Source: Planctomycetota bacterium (GTDB lineage Bacteria > Planctomycetota > UBA1135 > GCA-002686595). From it: DNA of 47,584 nucleotides. Position numbers and translations under genes: made by a program. The stretch spans positions 1-47,584 of the forward strand of contig JAJDET010000201.1 in assembly GCA_029259655.1 (NCBI GenBank), read 5' to 3'. Each line of letters starts with the position of its first letter. The first letter of the stretch is position 1. A model generated the notes under the pieces. The model made no database searches, was not told where the DNA came from, and worked only from the letters and a program-made list of their open reading frames with translations. Positions 24,014-32,548 of this stretch are shown here, piece by piece.

Positions 24014-24460
24014 CTAGTACATGTAGGGCAACTGCCACTTGTTGAACTGCGGCGTGTTGTAGAGGCCCTGCATGGGGGGGAAATAGGACGGTGCGGGCTT
24101 GTGGCCGTAGAACGGCTCCTTCATGAAGTAGTTCTGCGGAATGAGCTCCGGCGTCGGATACATCGGCGGTGTGAACCGCTGATAGTTCTGCCAGGGGACA
24201 TGCTGCTGCTGCTGCTGCTGCTGCTGCCACTGCGCGAAGAAGGGGTGGGTGAACGGCACTTCACGCTGCGGCATCGTCGGGTACTGCCACTGCGCGAAGT
24301 AGGGGTGGGTGAGCGGCACTTCACGCTGCGGGATCGTCGGGTGCTGCCACTGCGCAAAGAAGGGGTGGGTGAACGGCACCTCACGCTGCGGCATCGTTGC
24401 TCCGTAGGGGAGGAAGTCACGCTGCGGGAGAGTCGCGCCATAGAGAGTGGGATCGAACAT
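24014..24460 (-). CDS. Aromatic/Pro/Gln-rich tandem-repeat protein
   Basis: 148 residues from the ATG ending at 24460 (GAAAGG ribosome site). It contains three near-identical 20-residue units, TMPQREVPFTHPFFAQWQHP and variants, after a degenerate fourth (GATLPQRDFLPYGA). A run of eight Gln follows, then a Tyr/Pro/Phe-rich tail ending QLPYMY. There is no signal peptide or known domain. Composition is that of an intrinsically disordered, sticky protein able to form condensates or filaments. Its place between Hsp20 and a ClpB-like protein suggests a client or scaffold, which is inference. Confidence 0.75.
   Translation of the reverse strand: MFDPTLYGATLPQRDFLPYGATMPQREVPFTHPFFAQWQHPTIPQREVPLTHPYFAQWQYPTMPQREVPFTHPFFAQWQQQQQQQQHVPWQNYQRFTPPMYPTPELIPQNYFMKEPFYGHKPAPSYFPPMQGLYNTPQFNKWQLPYMY
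24203..24398. repeat. CTG microsatellite plus three 60-base tandem repeats inside a gene
   Basis: Eight CTG triplets (24203-24226) are followed by 60-base units beginning CCACTGCGC at 24227, 24287 and 24347; the third is cut short at about 24398. The units differ at only a few bases. All lengths are multiples of three, so slippage would change protein repeat number without breaking the frame. Confidence 0.9.
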
Positions 24461-24534
24461 GGTTCTGCCTTTCTCTTCTGTTCCAGGACACCACGGCTCG
24501 TTGCCATGGAGGTATGTGGAGGTGGTCGGGGGAA

Positions 24535-24789
24535 TCACCAGACAAGGGGCACGTGCACGTTCCACGCGGGCATGGACTCACCGGTCGGCGTCGGCGGCCA
24601 TGCCGCCGGAGGCGAGAATGCGGTCGAGGTCGGGAACGGTGTCATCCACGGATGCGTGGTGCACAGGTGCCCGTAGATCATGTGGGCGAGCGTGTGGATC
24701 TCGTAGGCGGTCTGCACATCGCTCGGCGTCTGCGCCGTCGTCTTCTCGGTCTTGGCTGTTGTCGCGGCGTCGGGCTTCGTTGTCGTCAT
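24535..24789 (-). CDS. Small protein of unknown function in Hsp20 operon
   Basis: 84 residues from the ATG ending at 24789, with an AAAGGAG ribosome site 7 bases upstream. The first 27 residues are Thr/Ala/Lys-rich (MTTTKPDAATTAKTEKTTAQ). A short helical segment follows (VQTAYEIHTLAHMIYGHLC). A Pro/Trp-rich tail ends AWNVHVPLVW. No family is recognised and no signal peptide is seen. It lies 19 bases after Hsp20 and 74 bases before the repeat protein, so it is probably co-transcribed. Its Pro/aromatic tail resembles the repeat protein in composition. Confidence 0.6.
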   Translation of the reverse strand: MTTTKPDAATTAKTEKTTAQTPSDVQTAYEIHTLAHMIYGHLCTTHPWMTPFPTSTAFSPPAAWPPTPTGESMPAWNVHVPLVW

Positions 24790-24808
24790 GTCGACTCCTT
24801 TGGGCGGA

Positions 24809-25333
24809 TCAGACCACCTCGATCTTCTGCTCCTTCGGGAGCTCGACGGGGTTCTTCGGAATCTCGAGCTCGAGCAATCCGTCCACGCAGCGCGCACTCA
24901 TCTCGTCCACGCGGCTACCCGCGGGGAGAATGAACCTGCGCTCGAAGCTGCCCCATGGACGCTCCAGCGCCATTGGGCGCATCTCGCCGATGCACTGCGG
25001 GGCCTTGCGCTCACCGCGCACGACACACTCGCTGCCGACGATGTGGACCTTCACGTCCTCGCGCGAGACGCCGGCGATCTCGAGCCGCACGACGAACGCT
25101 TTCTCGGTGACGAAGCTGTCGGCGAGGGGCGACCACGCGTCGGGCTTCGGTGCGAACTTCACACGCTCGCCGAGCTCCTTGACGTGGAGAGCCTCGGCCC
25201 TGGCGTGCTCGACGGGATCGACGCCCGGCGGGAATGGGATGAACGAGTGCGGTCCGAGCTCGGGTGCCGGGCACCCGAGGACCCTCTCGTGGAGACCCTT
25301 GACCTCGTCGAGGGTCTGTTTCAGTTCCTGCAT
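24809..25333 (-). CDS. Small heat-shock protein (Hsp20, alpha-crystallin domain)
   Basis: 174 residues from the ATG ending at 25333, preceded by AAGGAGG; an earlier in-frame start at 25402 lacks a site. After a coiled N-terminal arm (MQELKQTLDEVKGLHERV) and a Pro-rich linker, residues about 70-165 form the alpha-crystallin domain. Visible motifs are ADSFVTEKAFVVRLEIAGVS, then REDVKVHIVGSECVVRGERK and GSFERRFILPAGSRVDEMSA, ending GLLELEIPKN. sHsps bind unfolding proteins without ATP and hand them to Hsp70/ClpB. It is the first gene of the minus-strand operon, divergent from an XRE regulator. Confidence 0.9.
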   Translation of the reverse strand: MQELKQTLDEVKGLHERVLGCPAPELGPHSFIPFPPGVDPVEHARAEALHVKELGERVKFAPKPDAWSPLADSFVTEKAFVVRLEIAGVSREDVKVHIVGSECVVRGERKAPQCIGEMRPMALERPWGSFERRFILPAGSRVDEMSARCVDGLLELEIPKNPVELPKEQKIEVV

Positions 25334-25405
25334 GGAGACCTCCTTCGCGGCCTCCTTTGTCGGTTCGGTGTGGGGGAGACCGGTATCGGGAGCTTGTCTC
25401 ACGAA

Positions 25406-25466
25406 TTGACTTTTCTAGCAATACGGTTTAGCACGTACAGATTACCTATGTGGTAATCCACGGAGG
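25406..25466 (+). promoter_or_regulatory. Divergent promoter and operator dyad between Hsp20 and XRE regulator
   Basis: GATTACC-TATGT-GGTAATC (25440-25458) is a perfect 7-base dyad, 13 bases before the regulator ATG and overlapping its leader. TTGACT at 25406-25411 is a plausible -35 for the plus strand, with TAGCAC as a weak -10. On the minus strand CTAGAAA near 25412-25418 is a -10-like site for Hsp20. GGAGG at 25462-25466 sets the regulator start. It is the obvious candidate for autoregulated control of both directions. Confidence 0.5.
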
Positions 25467-25471
25467 TGGTC

Positions 25472-25912
25472 ATGACACCCAGGACAAGACAGCCGGAGAT
25501 CGGGCAGCGTCTGGCCGCGGCGCGCTTGCAGCGCGGGCTCGCGCAGAAGGAAGTGGCGCGCAGTGCGGGCGTCGCCGCCTCCTATCTCTCTCGCATCGAG
25601 AACGGAAAGGTCCAGCCGACCTTCAAGCTCGTGATGCAAGTCGTGGGCGCGCTCGGTGCGGACCTCGCCGAGATCGCTCAAGCACCGCCGAAGTCTTCAG
25701 CGGCGTCGCGCGGCCCGTGCCCGGTCACGAACAAGGGACACTGTCTCCTCGACCTGATCGGTCCGACGAGCGAGGGCGGGCGCTACACGCCGCGGACGGT
25801 GCGTCTCTTGCGCAAGTTCGCGGGCTACGTCGAGAGCGCGGAGCCGACGCGGTTGCGCGCCATGGAGATCCTTCTGGAGGATCTCGCGCAGGCGTCGAAA
25901 CCGACGAAGTAG
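25472..25912 (+). CDS. XRE-family HTH transcriptional regulator
   Basis: 146 residues from ATG 25472, preferred over GTG 25466 because GGAGG ends there. An HTH_3/XRE domain occupies residues about 8-65: IGQRLAAARLQRGLAQKEVA, then VAASYLSRIENGKVQPTFKL. The C-terminal half (about 75-146) is of unknown fold and has two Cys (GPCPVTNKGHC) that could bind metal or sense redox. It is divergent from the Hsp20 operon, with a perfect dyad between. It probably represses or activates that operon and itself. Confidence 0.85.
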   Translation: MTPRTRQPEIGQRLAAARLQRGLAQKEVARSAGVAASYLSRIENGKVQPTFKLVMQVVGALGADLAEIAQAPPKSSAASRGPCPVTNKGHCLLDLIGPTSEGGRYTPRTVRLLRKFAGYVESAEPTRLRAMEILLEDLAQASKPTK

Positions 25913-26096
25913 TCGCCTCCTGCGACCGCCCTCCTGCGGCCTTTTCCAGGGCTCCGACCTAGTGCGGAGGACCCGCCGGAAACAGGGCGCACCGGCCTCC
26001 TTTCCCCTTCGCGGCGACTTGCGCGCACTTGCCGTCGAGCAGTTAGATGGGTGTAGAGGCAAATTCCACGAGATGCGTCCCGACCGGGAGGTCACC

Positions 26097-26522
26097 ATGA
26101 ACACGATCAAGCGTGGTGAAGCGATTCGCCTGTTGAAGGAGAAGTGCCTGAGCCTCGTGGACGACGAGCACTCGCTGTGCGAGGTCGCCGCCAGGCGCAA
26201 GGTCTTCTGCGGCGGATTCTCGCAGTGGACGTTCGGCGAGCTGAAGGAGCGCTACGACTGGATCGTCGCGCGCAACCCGCGGATCACACGTGCGGAGCTC
26301 GAGGAGCTCGCCAACCGCTGGCAGCTCGCACGGCAGTTCGTGAGCGACTGCAACCTCTCCTGCGACAACCAACTCGGCGAAACCCACCATCAGACCTGCA
26401 AGGGCTGGGACGAGTTCAAGAACGAAGAGCTCGCGCTGTACTGCAAGGAGCTGTGTGACCGGGAGCTCCAGGTCGTGCCCGACGAACCGGTCGAGGAGAG
26501 CGTCCAGGACTCCGCCCGATGA
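26097..26522 (+). CDS. Cys-rich protein of unknown function, coupled to PLP enzyme
   Basis: 141 residues from ATG 26097 (GGGAGG site). It is soluble, mostly helical and acidic, with eight Cys (residues 17, 28, 38, 84, 88, 100, 115 and 119). Some lie in pairs such as CNLSC and CKELC, suggesting Zn or Fe-S binding or redox chemistry. No signal peptide and no family recognised. Its stop overlaps the ATG of the following sulfur amino-acid lyase-like gene by 4 bases. A role linked to sulfur amino-acid metabolism, such as a sulfur carrier or regulator, is inference. Confidence 0.7.
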   Translation: MNTIKRGEAIRLLKEKCLSLVDDEHSLCEVAARRKVFCGGFSQWTFGELKERYDWIVARNPRITRAELEELANRWQLARQFVSDCNLSCDNQLGETHHQTCKGWDEFKNEELALYCKELCDRELQVVPDEPVEESVQDSAR

Positions 26523-27865
26523 AGAAGCGCTACAAGACGACGACCCGCCTGGTCCACGGACCGGACCATTCGGCCAAGTGGGACTTCTCTCACCACGTCA
26601 CGCCACCCCTGTCCTCGTCGACGACCTACCGCCTGGACTGCGCGCAACGCGGGGCGCGCGGCTTCCAGGAGTTCGGCAACTTCGTCAGCGATGCGGGCGA
26701 GACACCGGTCTACGTCTACGACCGCCTGGACGAGCCCACGCGCTCCATCCTGGAGAGCGAGCTGGCGGAGGTCGAGGGCGGCGACGCGTGCGTCACGTTC
26801 GCCTCCGGCATGGCCGGCATCTCCGCCACGCTGGGTTCGGTGCTCGAGCTCGGTGACGAGATCATCGCGCATCCCGTGCTCTACGGCTGCACGCACTCAC
26901 TGCTCACGAACTGGATGCCGAGGCAGGGCGTGTGCGTCGAGCGCATCGACATGAACGACCTCGACGCCCTGTGCGGGCGCATCGGGGACGCCACGCGGAT
27001 CCTCTACTTCGAGACGCCCACGAATCCGACGCTCGAGCTCGTGGACATCCAGGCCCTGCGCCGGCTCGCGGACGAGTACAACAAGAAGCGCGCTCCTGAA
27101 CGCCGCCTGTTGATCGTCGTGGACAACACCTTCGCGACGCCGTTCGCGCAGCGCCCGATCGAGCACGGCGCGGACATCGTCGTCCACAGCCTGACCAAGA
27201 ACCTGGGCGGCTTCGGGACCGAGGTCGGCGGCGCGGTCATCTGCCCGAAGAGGATGCTGTCGCAGCTCCTCCTCTACCGGAAGGACTTCGGCGGCATCCT
27301 CTCGTCGAAGTCGGCCTGGGCGATCATGGTCTACGGGCTACCGACGCTGCCGCTGCGGCTGAAGCGCCAGCAGTACACGGCCGACCTCGTCGCGCGCTGG
27401 CTGGAGGGCAACTCCGTCGTCCGCCGCGTGGTGTACCCGGGACTCGACAGCTTCCCGCAGCGTGAGCTCGCCGAGACCCAGATGCGTGACTTCGACGGCG
27501 ACTTCGCGCCGGGCAACATGATCTATTTCGAGGTGGACGAGACGAAGATCGATGCGCTGGAGCTCGTGGACCGGATCGCGCGCGAGGCCTACTCGCTGAC
27601 GCTGGCCGTCAGCCTCGGACACACGAAGACGTTGATCGAGATTCCGGGCAGCATGACGCACTCGGTCTACGCAGACGCTCCGCCGAAGGCGATCCGCATC
27701 TCCATCGGCCTCGAGAGCCCGTCCGACATCATTCGCGACCTCGACGAGGCGATCGAGGACGTGCGCCGCGACGACGCGAACAACCGCGAGCCGTGGAAGC
27801 GCGAGGCCCTCCCGCCGCGCAACGGCGAGGCGTCGCGCGAGCCCCGCCCGAGGGTGGTCACCTAG
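26519..27865 (+). CDS. Cys/Met-metabolism PLP enzyme, methionine gamma-lyase-like
   Basis: 448 residues of the trans-sulfuration (gamma-family) fold-type I PLP enzymes. PLP-phosphate loop SGMAG. Substrate-stacking Tyr in LYGCTHSLL, where the Cys after YG is the position typical of methionine gamma-lyase rather than cystathionine gamma-synthase. PLP aspartate in VVDNTFATP. Schiff-base Lys in [14 protein letters not shown]-terminal [17 protein letters not shown] and carboxylate-binding Arg in AIRISIGLE. An insertion after the first strand ([18 protein letters not shown]) is longer than usual. Expected reaction: gamma-elimination or replacement on methionine or homoserine derivatives. The exact substrate is not decidable. 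Confidence 0.88.
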   Translation: MKKRYKTTTRLVHGPDHSAKWDFSHHVTPPLSSSTTYRLDCAQRGARGFQEFGNFVSDAGETPVYVYDRLDEPTRSILESELAEVEGGDACVTFASGMAGISATLGSVLELGDEIIAHPVLYGCTHSLLTNWMPRQGVCVERIDMNDLDALCGRIGDATRILYFETPTNPTLELVDIQALRRLADEYNKKRAPERRLLIVVDNTFATPFAQRPIEHGADIVVHSLTKNLGGFGTEVGGAVICPKRMLSQLLLYRKDFGGILSSKSAWAIMVYGLPTLPLRLKRQQYTADLVARWLEGNSVVRRVVYPGLDSFPQRELAETQMRDFDGDFAPGNMIYFEVDETKIDALELVDRIAREAYSLTLAVSLGHTKTLIEIPGSMTHSVYADAPPKAIRISIGLESPSDIIRDLDEAIEDVRRDDANNREPWKREALPPRNGEASREPRPRVVT

Positions 27866-27902
27866 CACCTTCGGACTTCTCTGTTCGGCCACAGGCGCCG
27901 GG

Positions 27903-27923
27903 GGCGGGTCCTCGTGATCCGCC
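27903..27923 (+). terminator. Hairpin after PLP-enzyme gene
   Basis: GGCGGGTC and GATCCGCC form an 8-base stem (one G-T pair) around a 5-base loop, 38 bases after the stop. Only a weak T-containing tail follows, so terminator function is uncertain. Confidence 0.35.
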
Positions 27924-28026
27924 CTCGGTCGTGTTCCGCTGCGCCCATCGACCTCTACCGGGCTGCTCGGATTCGTGCGACAACAACGCAGCTCCGCGTG
28001 TCCACTCGACGAACAGGAGGCACGAC

Positions 28027-29334
28027 ATGAAGGGCACCTCTCTGCCCACTGGAGCGGCGCTCGCCCTGGCCACGATCGCCGTCGCGTTCGGATTCCGCCT
28101 CGCCCCGTCCTTCTCGGGCGGGGGGGCGCCGTGCGGCGGGCCGTACACCATCAGTGACTTTCAGACCACGGTCGACCTACCGGGGCTGTGGTGCGTGACG
28201 AATGACATCGATTGGGAGTCGCCGGACCCGCCCGACGGGATCAAGGTCACGGCGAGCGGCGTTGTGATCGACCTCAACGGCTTCAGGCTCGATGGAAAAG
28301 GAGGAGGAACTTCAGCCATCAGCAGCGGCAACCAGGTGCATGACATCACGGTCCGGAACGGCGCGATCAGCGCATGGACCGGAGATGCGATCGACCTGGG
28401 GGGTGAACGAAACTGCGCCCAGAACCTGGAGGTCGGAACCAGTGGTGCGGTGCGGCTCGGGCAGTGGAGCCGTGTCGAGCGGGTCCAGGTCCTGGCCGGT
28501 ACCGGGGACGACGGTTTCGCGCTCGGTGCTCACGCGCTGGTTCGATTCAGCCAGGCCTTCTCGGGCGCCGGCGCCGGGTTCACCGTGGGACTGGAGAGCC
28601 TGGTCGAGGACTGCATGGCTTCGGACAACGAATCGTTCCAGTTCAACCCGAGCAGCAAGTGCCGGCTCGTCGACTGCGTCGCGAGGGGAGGAGCGGGCGG
28701 GTTCTGGGCGCGCAACGACAGCCATCTGACGCGCTGCATCGTGAGTGACACGACCTTTGTCGGCATCTCCGCGGAGTCGCGTGTCACGTTCGTCGACTGC
28801 CACGTGCTGGATGCGAGCTCGGAAGGCGATGACCCCATCGGCATCCGCGCCGGCCCAAACAATCGCGTGATCCGATGCCTGGTCGAGGAATACGGGACGG
28901 GTTTCGCCATGGGAACAGGCTCCATCGCGAGCGACTGCACGGCGGAGGACTGCACCGTGGACGGGTTCGCCCCGGCCATCAGCTTCCCCGGGCCCTTCCG
29001 TGTCCAGGACTGCCTCGCGCTCGGCAACGGGGCGAACGGGATCCTGGCGACGGGCGAGTCGGAGATCCTCTGCACCACGAGCTCGGGAAACATCCTGGCG
29101 GGGATCCGCATCGACGGCGACCGGGCCCGCATCGAGTCGAACCGCGTGCTGGAGAACGGCACGGGCATCCGGATCGTCGGCGTGGACAACCTCGTCATCC
29201 AGAACTCGCTCGGGGCGAACGGAACGCCCCTCGCGATCCCCTACGGCAACACGATGGGACAGCTCATCACGACGAACAGCTGGGTGCAGTCCGGCAGCCC
29301 CTGGGCGAACTTCAACCTCACATTCCCGAACTGA
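28027..29334 (+). CDS. Secreted right-handed parallel beta-helix protein
   Basis: 435 residues from ATG 28027 (CAGGAGG site), with a signal peptide (GAALALATIAVAFGF). The mature part starts PYTISDFQTTVDLPGLWCVT, then DGIKVTASGVVIDLNGFRL. It continues as short coils of about 22 residues of the PbH1/NosD type, for example RFSQAFSGAGAGFTVGLESL and GILATGESEILCTTSSGNIL. No polysaccharide-lyase catalytic signature is evident. Such proteins are abundant in planctomycete secretomes. Carbohydrate binding or cell-surface structure is plausible. It converges with the next minus-strand gene, with a 3-base gap. Confidence 0.85.
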   Translation: MKGTSLPTGAALALATIAVAFGFRLAPSFSGGGAPCGGPYTISDFQTTVDLPGLWCVTNDIDWESPDPPDGIKVTASGVVIDLNGFRLDGKGGGTSAISSGNQVHDITVRNGAISAWTGDAIDLGGERNCAQNLEVGTSGAVRLGQWSRVERVQVLAGTGDDGFALGAHALVRFSQAFSGAGAGFTVGLESLVEDCMASDNESFQFNPSSKCRLVDCVARGGAGGFWARNDSHLTRCIVSDTTFVGISAESRVTFVDCHVLDASSEGDDPIGIRAGPNNRVIRCLVEEYGTGFAMGTGSIASDCTAEDCTVDGFAPAISFPGPFRVQDCLALGNGANGILATGESEILCTTSSGNILAGIRIDGDRARIESNRVLENGTGIRIVGVDNLVIQNSLGANGTPLAIPYGNTMGQLITTNSWVQSGSPWANFNLTFPN

Positions 29335-29337
29335 CGC

Positions 29338-32300
29338 TCAGAGGGGGTCGCCGGTGAGCACCCACGCCGCCCAGTCGCGCACGGCGGCCCCTTCGCGGCG
29401 CAAGTCGGTCTTCGCGCGCCAGAGCGCCTCCGCTCTCGGCATCTCCTCGACCCAGAGGTAGGTGTAGAAGAGCTCCATCAGTCGGCGCGTCCACCTGTCG
29501 TCGACCTTCCAGAGCGAGGTCACGACGCTGCGCGCACCGGCGGCGTGGAGCGCGGACTGCAGCGAGTGCACGGACTGTCCGGCGCGGCGCACGCCGACAC
29601 TCGTCTCGCAGGCGGAAAGGACGGCGAGCTCACAACGACCGAGGTCGAGCCCCGCGATCTCCTCGGCGGTCAGGATCCCGCTCCCGTCGCCGCGGTTCGC
29701 GCCGGCGAGCGCGAGACCGCACAGGCTCATGGGCGCCAGCTCGGTCGCGGTCTCGCTCGACGCCGCTGAGAATTCGGACGAACGCGCGCCGTCGCGCGGG
29801 AGCGTGTCCTCGGGCGCGAAGTAGCCGTGCGTCGCGAGGTGCAGGAAGCTCGTTCGCGGAGCGAGCTCGCGGAGCGCCTCGACGTCGGCCCCAGCGCCCA
29901 GCAGGAGTCGCGGCTCGCGGCCGGCAGTGTTCCGGAAGAGCTCGGCGATCTCGCGCGCCTCGGTGCCGGTCTCGACGAGCTCCGGAAAGGACTCCCCCTC
30001 GCCGTAGTCGACGTCGCCCAGTGCGAGGAGCTCGGGCTCCGCCGTCGGATCGGGCGCCTCGCCGAGGAGTCGCTGAAAGGTGATGTCGAGGAGGATGCGG
30101 CGCGTGGCACCGACCGGCTCGTCCGCATTCGCGGCCGGGAGCGCGTCCAGCGGCACGAGACTCAGCGGCCCGTCCGTGCAGACGAAGAGCGTCTCCGCAT
30201 CCCCCGTGAGCGCGAACACGGGATCGAGCACCCACCGGCGGAGCTCCGCGCCGAGCGCGTCCGCGTCTCCGTCCTCGTCCCGACCGACCGCGAATCCGCG
30301 CCCGTCCACGGGTGTGCCCAGCGCGTTGCGCCAGCGCTCGACGAGCGCCTCGAGCTCCGGCACGTACCCGAGCTTCACGTGGTGGAGCTCGCCATCGGGG
30401 AAGACGACGTAGGCCATGAGGGACTCTCGCGCCCTGACCTGTGTCCAGTGCAGCCGATACCCGACCGCCGCCGACCCCGGCGGGAGCGCTTCCGCGAGCG
30501 CGGCGAGCTCGACGCGCGGGGGCAGCTCGCCGGACGCGACGAGCTTGCGCCGGAGCTCGCCCTCGACGCGATCGCGCTCGAGTACAGCCGCGCGCACGGC
30601 GTCCGGCGGCGAGTGGGTTCCTGCCAGGTCCTGGACACGTCGCCGGGTCTCGAGCGCTCGCTCTCGAAGGTCTGCGACCTTGGGATCGTCCGTGCGGCTC
30701 CAGGCGCTCGCGGCGCCGGCGGCGAGCGCGCGCGACTCCTCCGCGAGCGCGAAGAGCTCCCCCTCGCCCTCGCCGAGGAGCTCGACGGCGTCGAGCAGGA
30801 CCGAGACCTGCCATGCGGCCGGGAACGCGGTCTCCTGTGCGGCCCGCGGCGAGAGGGTCTGGCACTCCGCGAACCATGCGCGCAAGTCCGCGGCGAAGAG
30901 CTGCGTCTCCGCGCGCAGCTCGTCCTCATCACCGACGCCGAGAGTCAGGGCCTGGACCAGGTTTCCGCGCGCGTGGCGCACCTGCTCGTCGCCCGGTACC
31001 CGCGACGGCGTGATCGCGGCGAGCACCTCCCGATAGAGGACCGCCGCTCTCTCGATGTCTTCCACGAGCGTACCGAGGTTCAATCGAGTCAGCGCGAGGT
31101 CGGGGTTGTCGGGAGGCACGGTTCGCTCGAGCACTTCGAGCGCGTCCTCGAGGAGGAGGCGGGCCGACGCAAAGTCCCCCTGCTCCATCAGCAAGCGGCT
31201 CAGCTTGGAGCGGGCGGAGAGGAGCGCCGGGTGCGTGTCCGGCAAGCTCTGCTCGCGTCGCTCGAGCACGCCCTCGAGCAGCTCCCGAGCCTCGTCGAGC
31301 TCGCGCAGATCGATGAGCGCACCCGCGAGGTTGGAGCGCACGACGTCGATCCGCTCGTGGTCCGGCGGCAGGGCCACCAGCGCGGAACGCAGGAGGGCCT
31401 CGGCTCCCCGGTGGTCGCCGAGTCTCGCCCGCGTGGTGGCGAGGTCGACCTTGAACCCGATGAACTGGGCGTCGTCCGGGGAGAGGAGCTCCTCGTAGGC
31501 GGCGAAGACCTCCTCCTGGATCGCGCGCGCGCGCGGGAGATCGCCGGCGTCGCGCGTCATCAGTGCCAGCATCGAGCGATCGTGGAGACGATTCAGCTCC
31601 GTCGGGAAGTCCTCGTCCGGATAGGACAGGAGCTCTTCCCACAGGTCGCGCGCCCGCGCCGCGCGGCCGAGTCGGTGGTAAGAGAGCCCGAGGTTGCGAC
31701 GGACGATCTGGAGCGCCTGGTCCTCGGGCGGAAACCTGCGCTGCAGGAGGGCGAGGACGCGCTCGTACTCCTCCGCCGCTTCCGCGTACCGGTCGGCGGA
31801 CCAGTGGATGTCGGCCAGATCGAAGCGCACGTGGAGGAGCTGGATGTCGTCCTCCGGGTCGCGCGCCGCGCGAACGGCGACGACCTGCTCGAGCAAGAAC
31901 GCAGCGCGCGGGTCTCCCGGCGGAAGCACCAGTGCGAGGTTGTGGCGCGGGAACAGGAGCGAGTCGTGGTCGTCGGGGAGGTCGCGTTCGCCGATGCGCA
32001 GCACCTCCTCGAAGATCCGGCGCGCGCGATTCGGATCACCGCTCACACGCAGCGCGAAGCCCAGGTCGTTCGATGCCCGCAGCCACTCCTCGTGCCCTTC
32101 GGGCAAGACGCGCACCGCGTCCCGGACGAGCTCCTCGAGCAGCGGGATGGCGCGCGGCACGTCACCGGTGCTGTAGATCGCCCACGCGTTCCAGCGCCGC
32201 GCGAAGAACGTGCGCACGTCGTCGCGGAGTCCCATGGTGTCGGCGTGCGCGATCCACCACGTGCTCGCTGCCGCGATCGGACTCGCGGAGCGCATCTCGG

Positions 32301-32529
32301 AGGCGAGCTCGAGCGCCGCGAAGACCTCGTCGGCGACCTCGCGCTCCACCGGTGGACGCCCGGCGCCCATCACGGCGGCGACGAGCACGCGCGCAGCACC
32401 GGCGGTGTCTCCGGAGCTCCACGCCGTGCGCGCAGCTCCGACGACCTCGTGGATCGCGGCCGCGTCCGGTTCCTGGAGCGGGCCGAACGCGGCGGCTGCC
32501 GCGAGCAGGGGGATTGCGATGGGGATCAG
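29338..32529 (-). CDS. TPR-CHAT protease-like protein 1
   Basis: About 1063 residues if started at CTG 32529, the only position giving the signal peptide LIPIAIPLLAAAAAFG; GTG 32388 gives 1016 residues without it. About a dozen TPR repeats with the kinesin-light-chain pattern (LREL-x-ARELLEGVLERREQSL) precede a C-terminal CHAT caspase-like domain. Catalytic His is in FLHLATHGYFAP and Cys in AVLSACETSVG. CHAT proteases cleave partners when TPRs sense a signal. The final 95 residues are very close to those of the second TPR-CHAT protein at 39228. If the signal is real, it acts outside the cytoplasm. Confidence 0.82.
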   Translation of the reverse strand: MIPIAIPLLAAAAAFGPLQEPDAAAIHEVVGAARTAWSSGDTAGAARVLVAAVMGAGRPPVEREVADEVFAALELASEMRSASPIAAASTWWIAHADTMGLRDDVRTFFARRWNAWAIYSTGDVPRAIPLLEELVRDAVRVLPEGHEEWLRASNDLGFALRVSGDPNRARRIFEEVLRIGERDLPDDHDSLLFPRHNLALVLPPGDPRAAFLLEQVVAVRAARDPEDDIQLLHVRFDLADIHWSADRYAEAAEEYERVLALLQRRFPPEDQALQIVRRNLGLSYHRLGRAARARDLWEELLSYPDEDFPTELNRLHDRSMLALMTRDAGDLPRARAIQEEVFAAYEELLSPDDAQFIGFKVDLATTRARLGDHRGAEALLRSALVALPPDHERIDVVRSNLAGALIDLRELDEARELLEGVLERREQSLPDTHPALLSARSKLSRLLMEQGDFASARLLLEDALEVLERTVPPDNPDLALTRLNLGTLVEDIERAAVLYREVLAAITPSRVPGDEQVRHARGNLVQALTLGVGDEDELRAETQLFAADLRAWFAECQTLSPRAAQETAFPAAWQVSVLLDAVELLGEGEGELFALAEESRALAAGAASAWSRTDDPKVADLRERALETRRRVQDLAGTHSPPDAVRAAVLERDRVEGELRRKLVASGELPPRVELAALAEALPPGSAAVGYRLHWTQVRARESLMAYVVFPDGELHHVKLGYVPELEALVERWRNALGTPVDGRGFAVGRDEDGDADALGAELRRWVLDPVFALTGDAETLFVCTDGPLSLVPLDALPAANADEPVGATRRILLDITFQRLLGEAPDPTAEPELLALGDVDYGEGESFPELVETGTEAREIAELFRNTAGREPRLLLGAGADVEALRELAPRTSFLHLATHGYFAPEDTLPRDGARSSEFSAASSETATELAPMSLCGLALAGANRGDGSGILTAEEIAGLDLGRCELAVLSACETSVGVRRAGQSVHSLQSALHAAGARSVVTSLWKVDDRWTRRLMELFYTYLWVEEMPRAEALWRAKTDLRREGAAVRDWAAWVLTGDPL

Positions 32530-32548
32530 GGTTCGTCCTCGCGACGCT

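Noticed and set aside
24227..24398. CRISPR-like 60-base repeats
   Set aside because: Units are contiguous without spacers, lie in a coding frame and encode a peptide repeat; no cas genes.
25424..25445. CIRCE (HrcA) element near Hsp20
   Set aside because: Only one half (TTAGCAC) is present; the matching GAGTGCTAA arm is missing.
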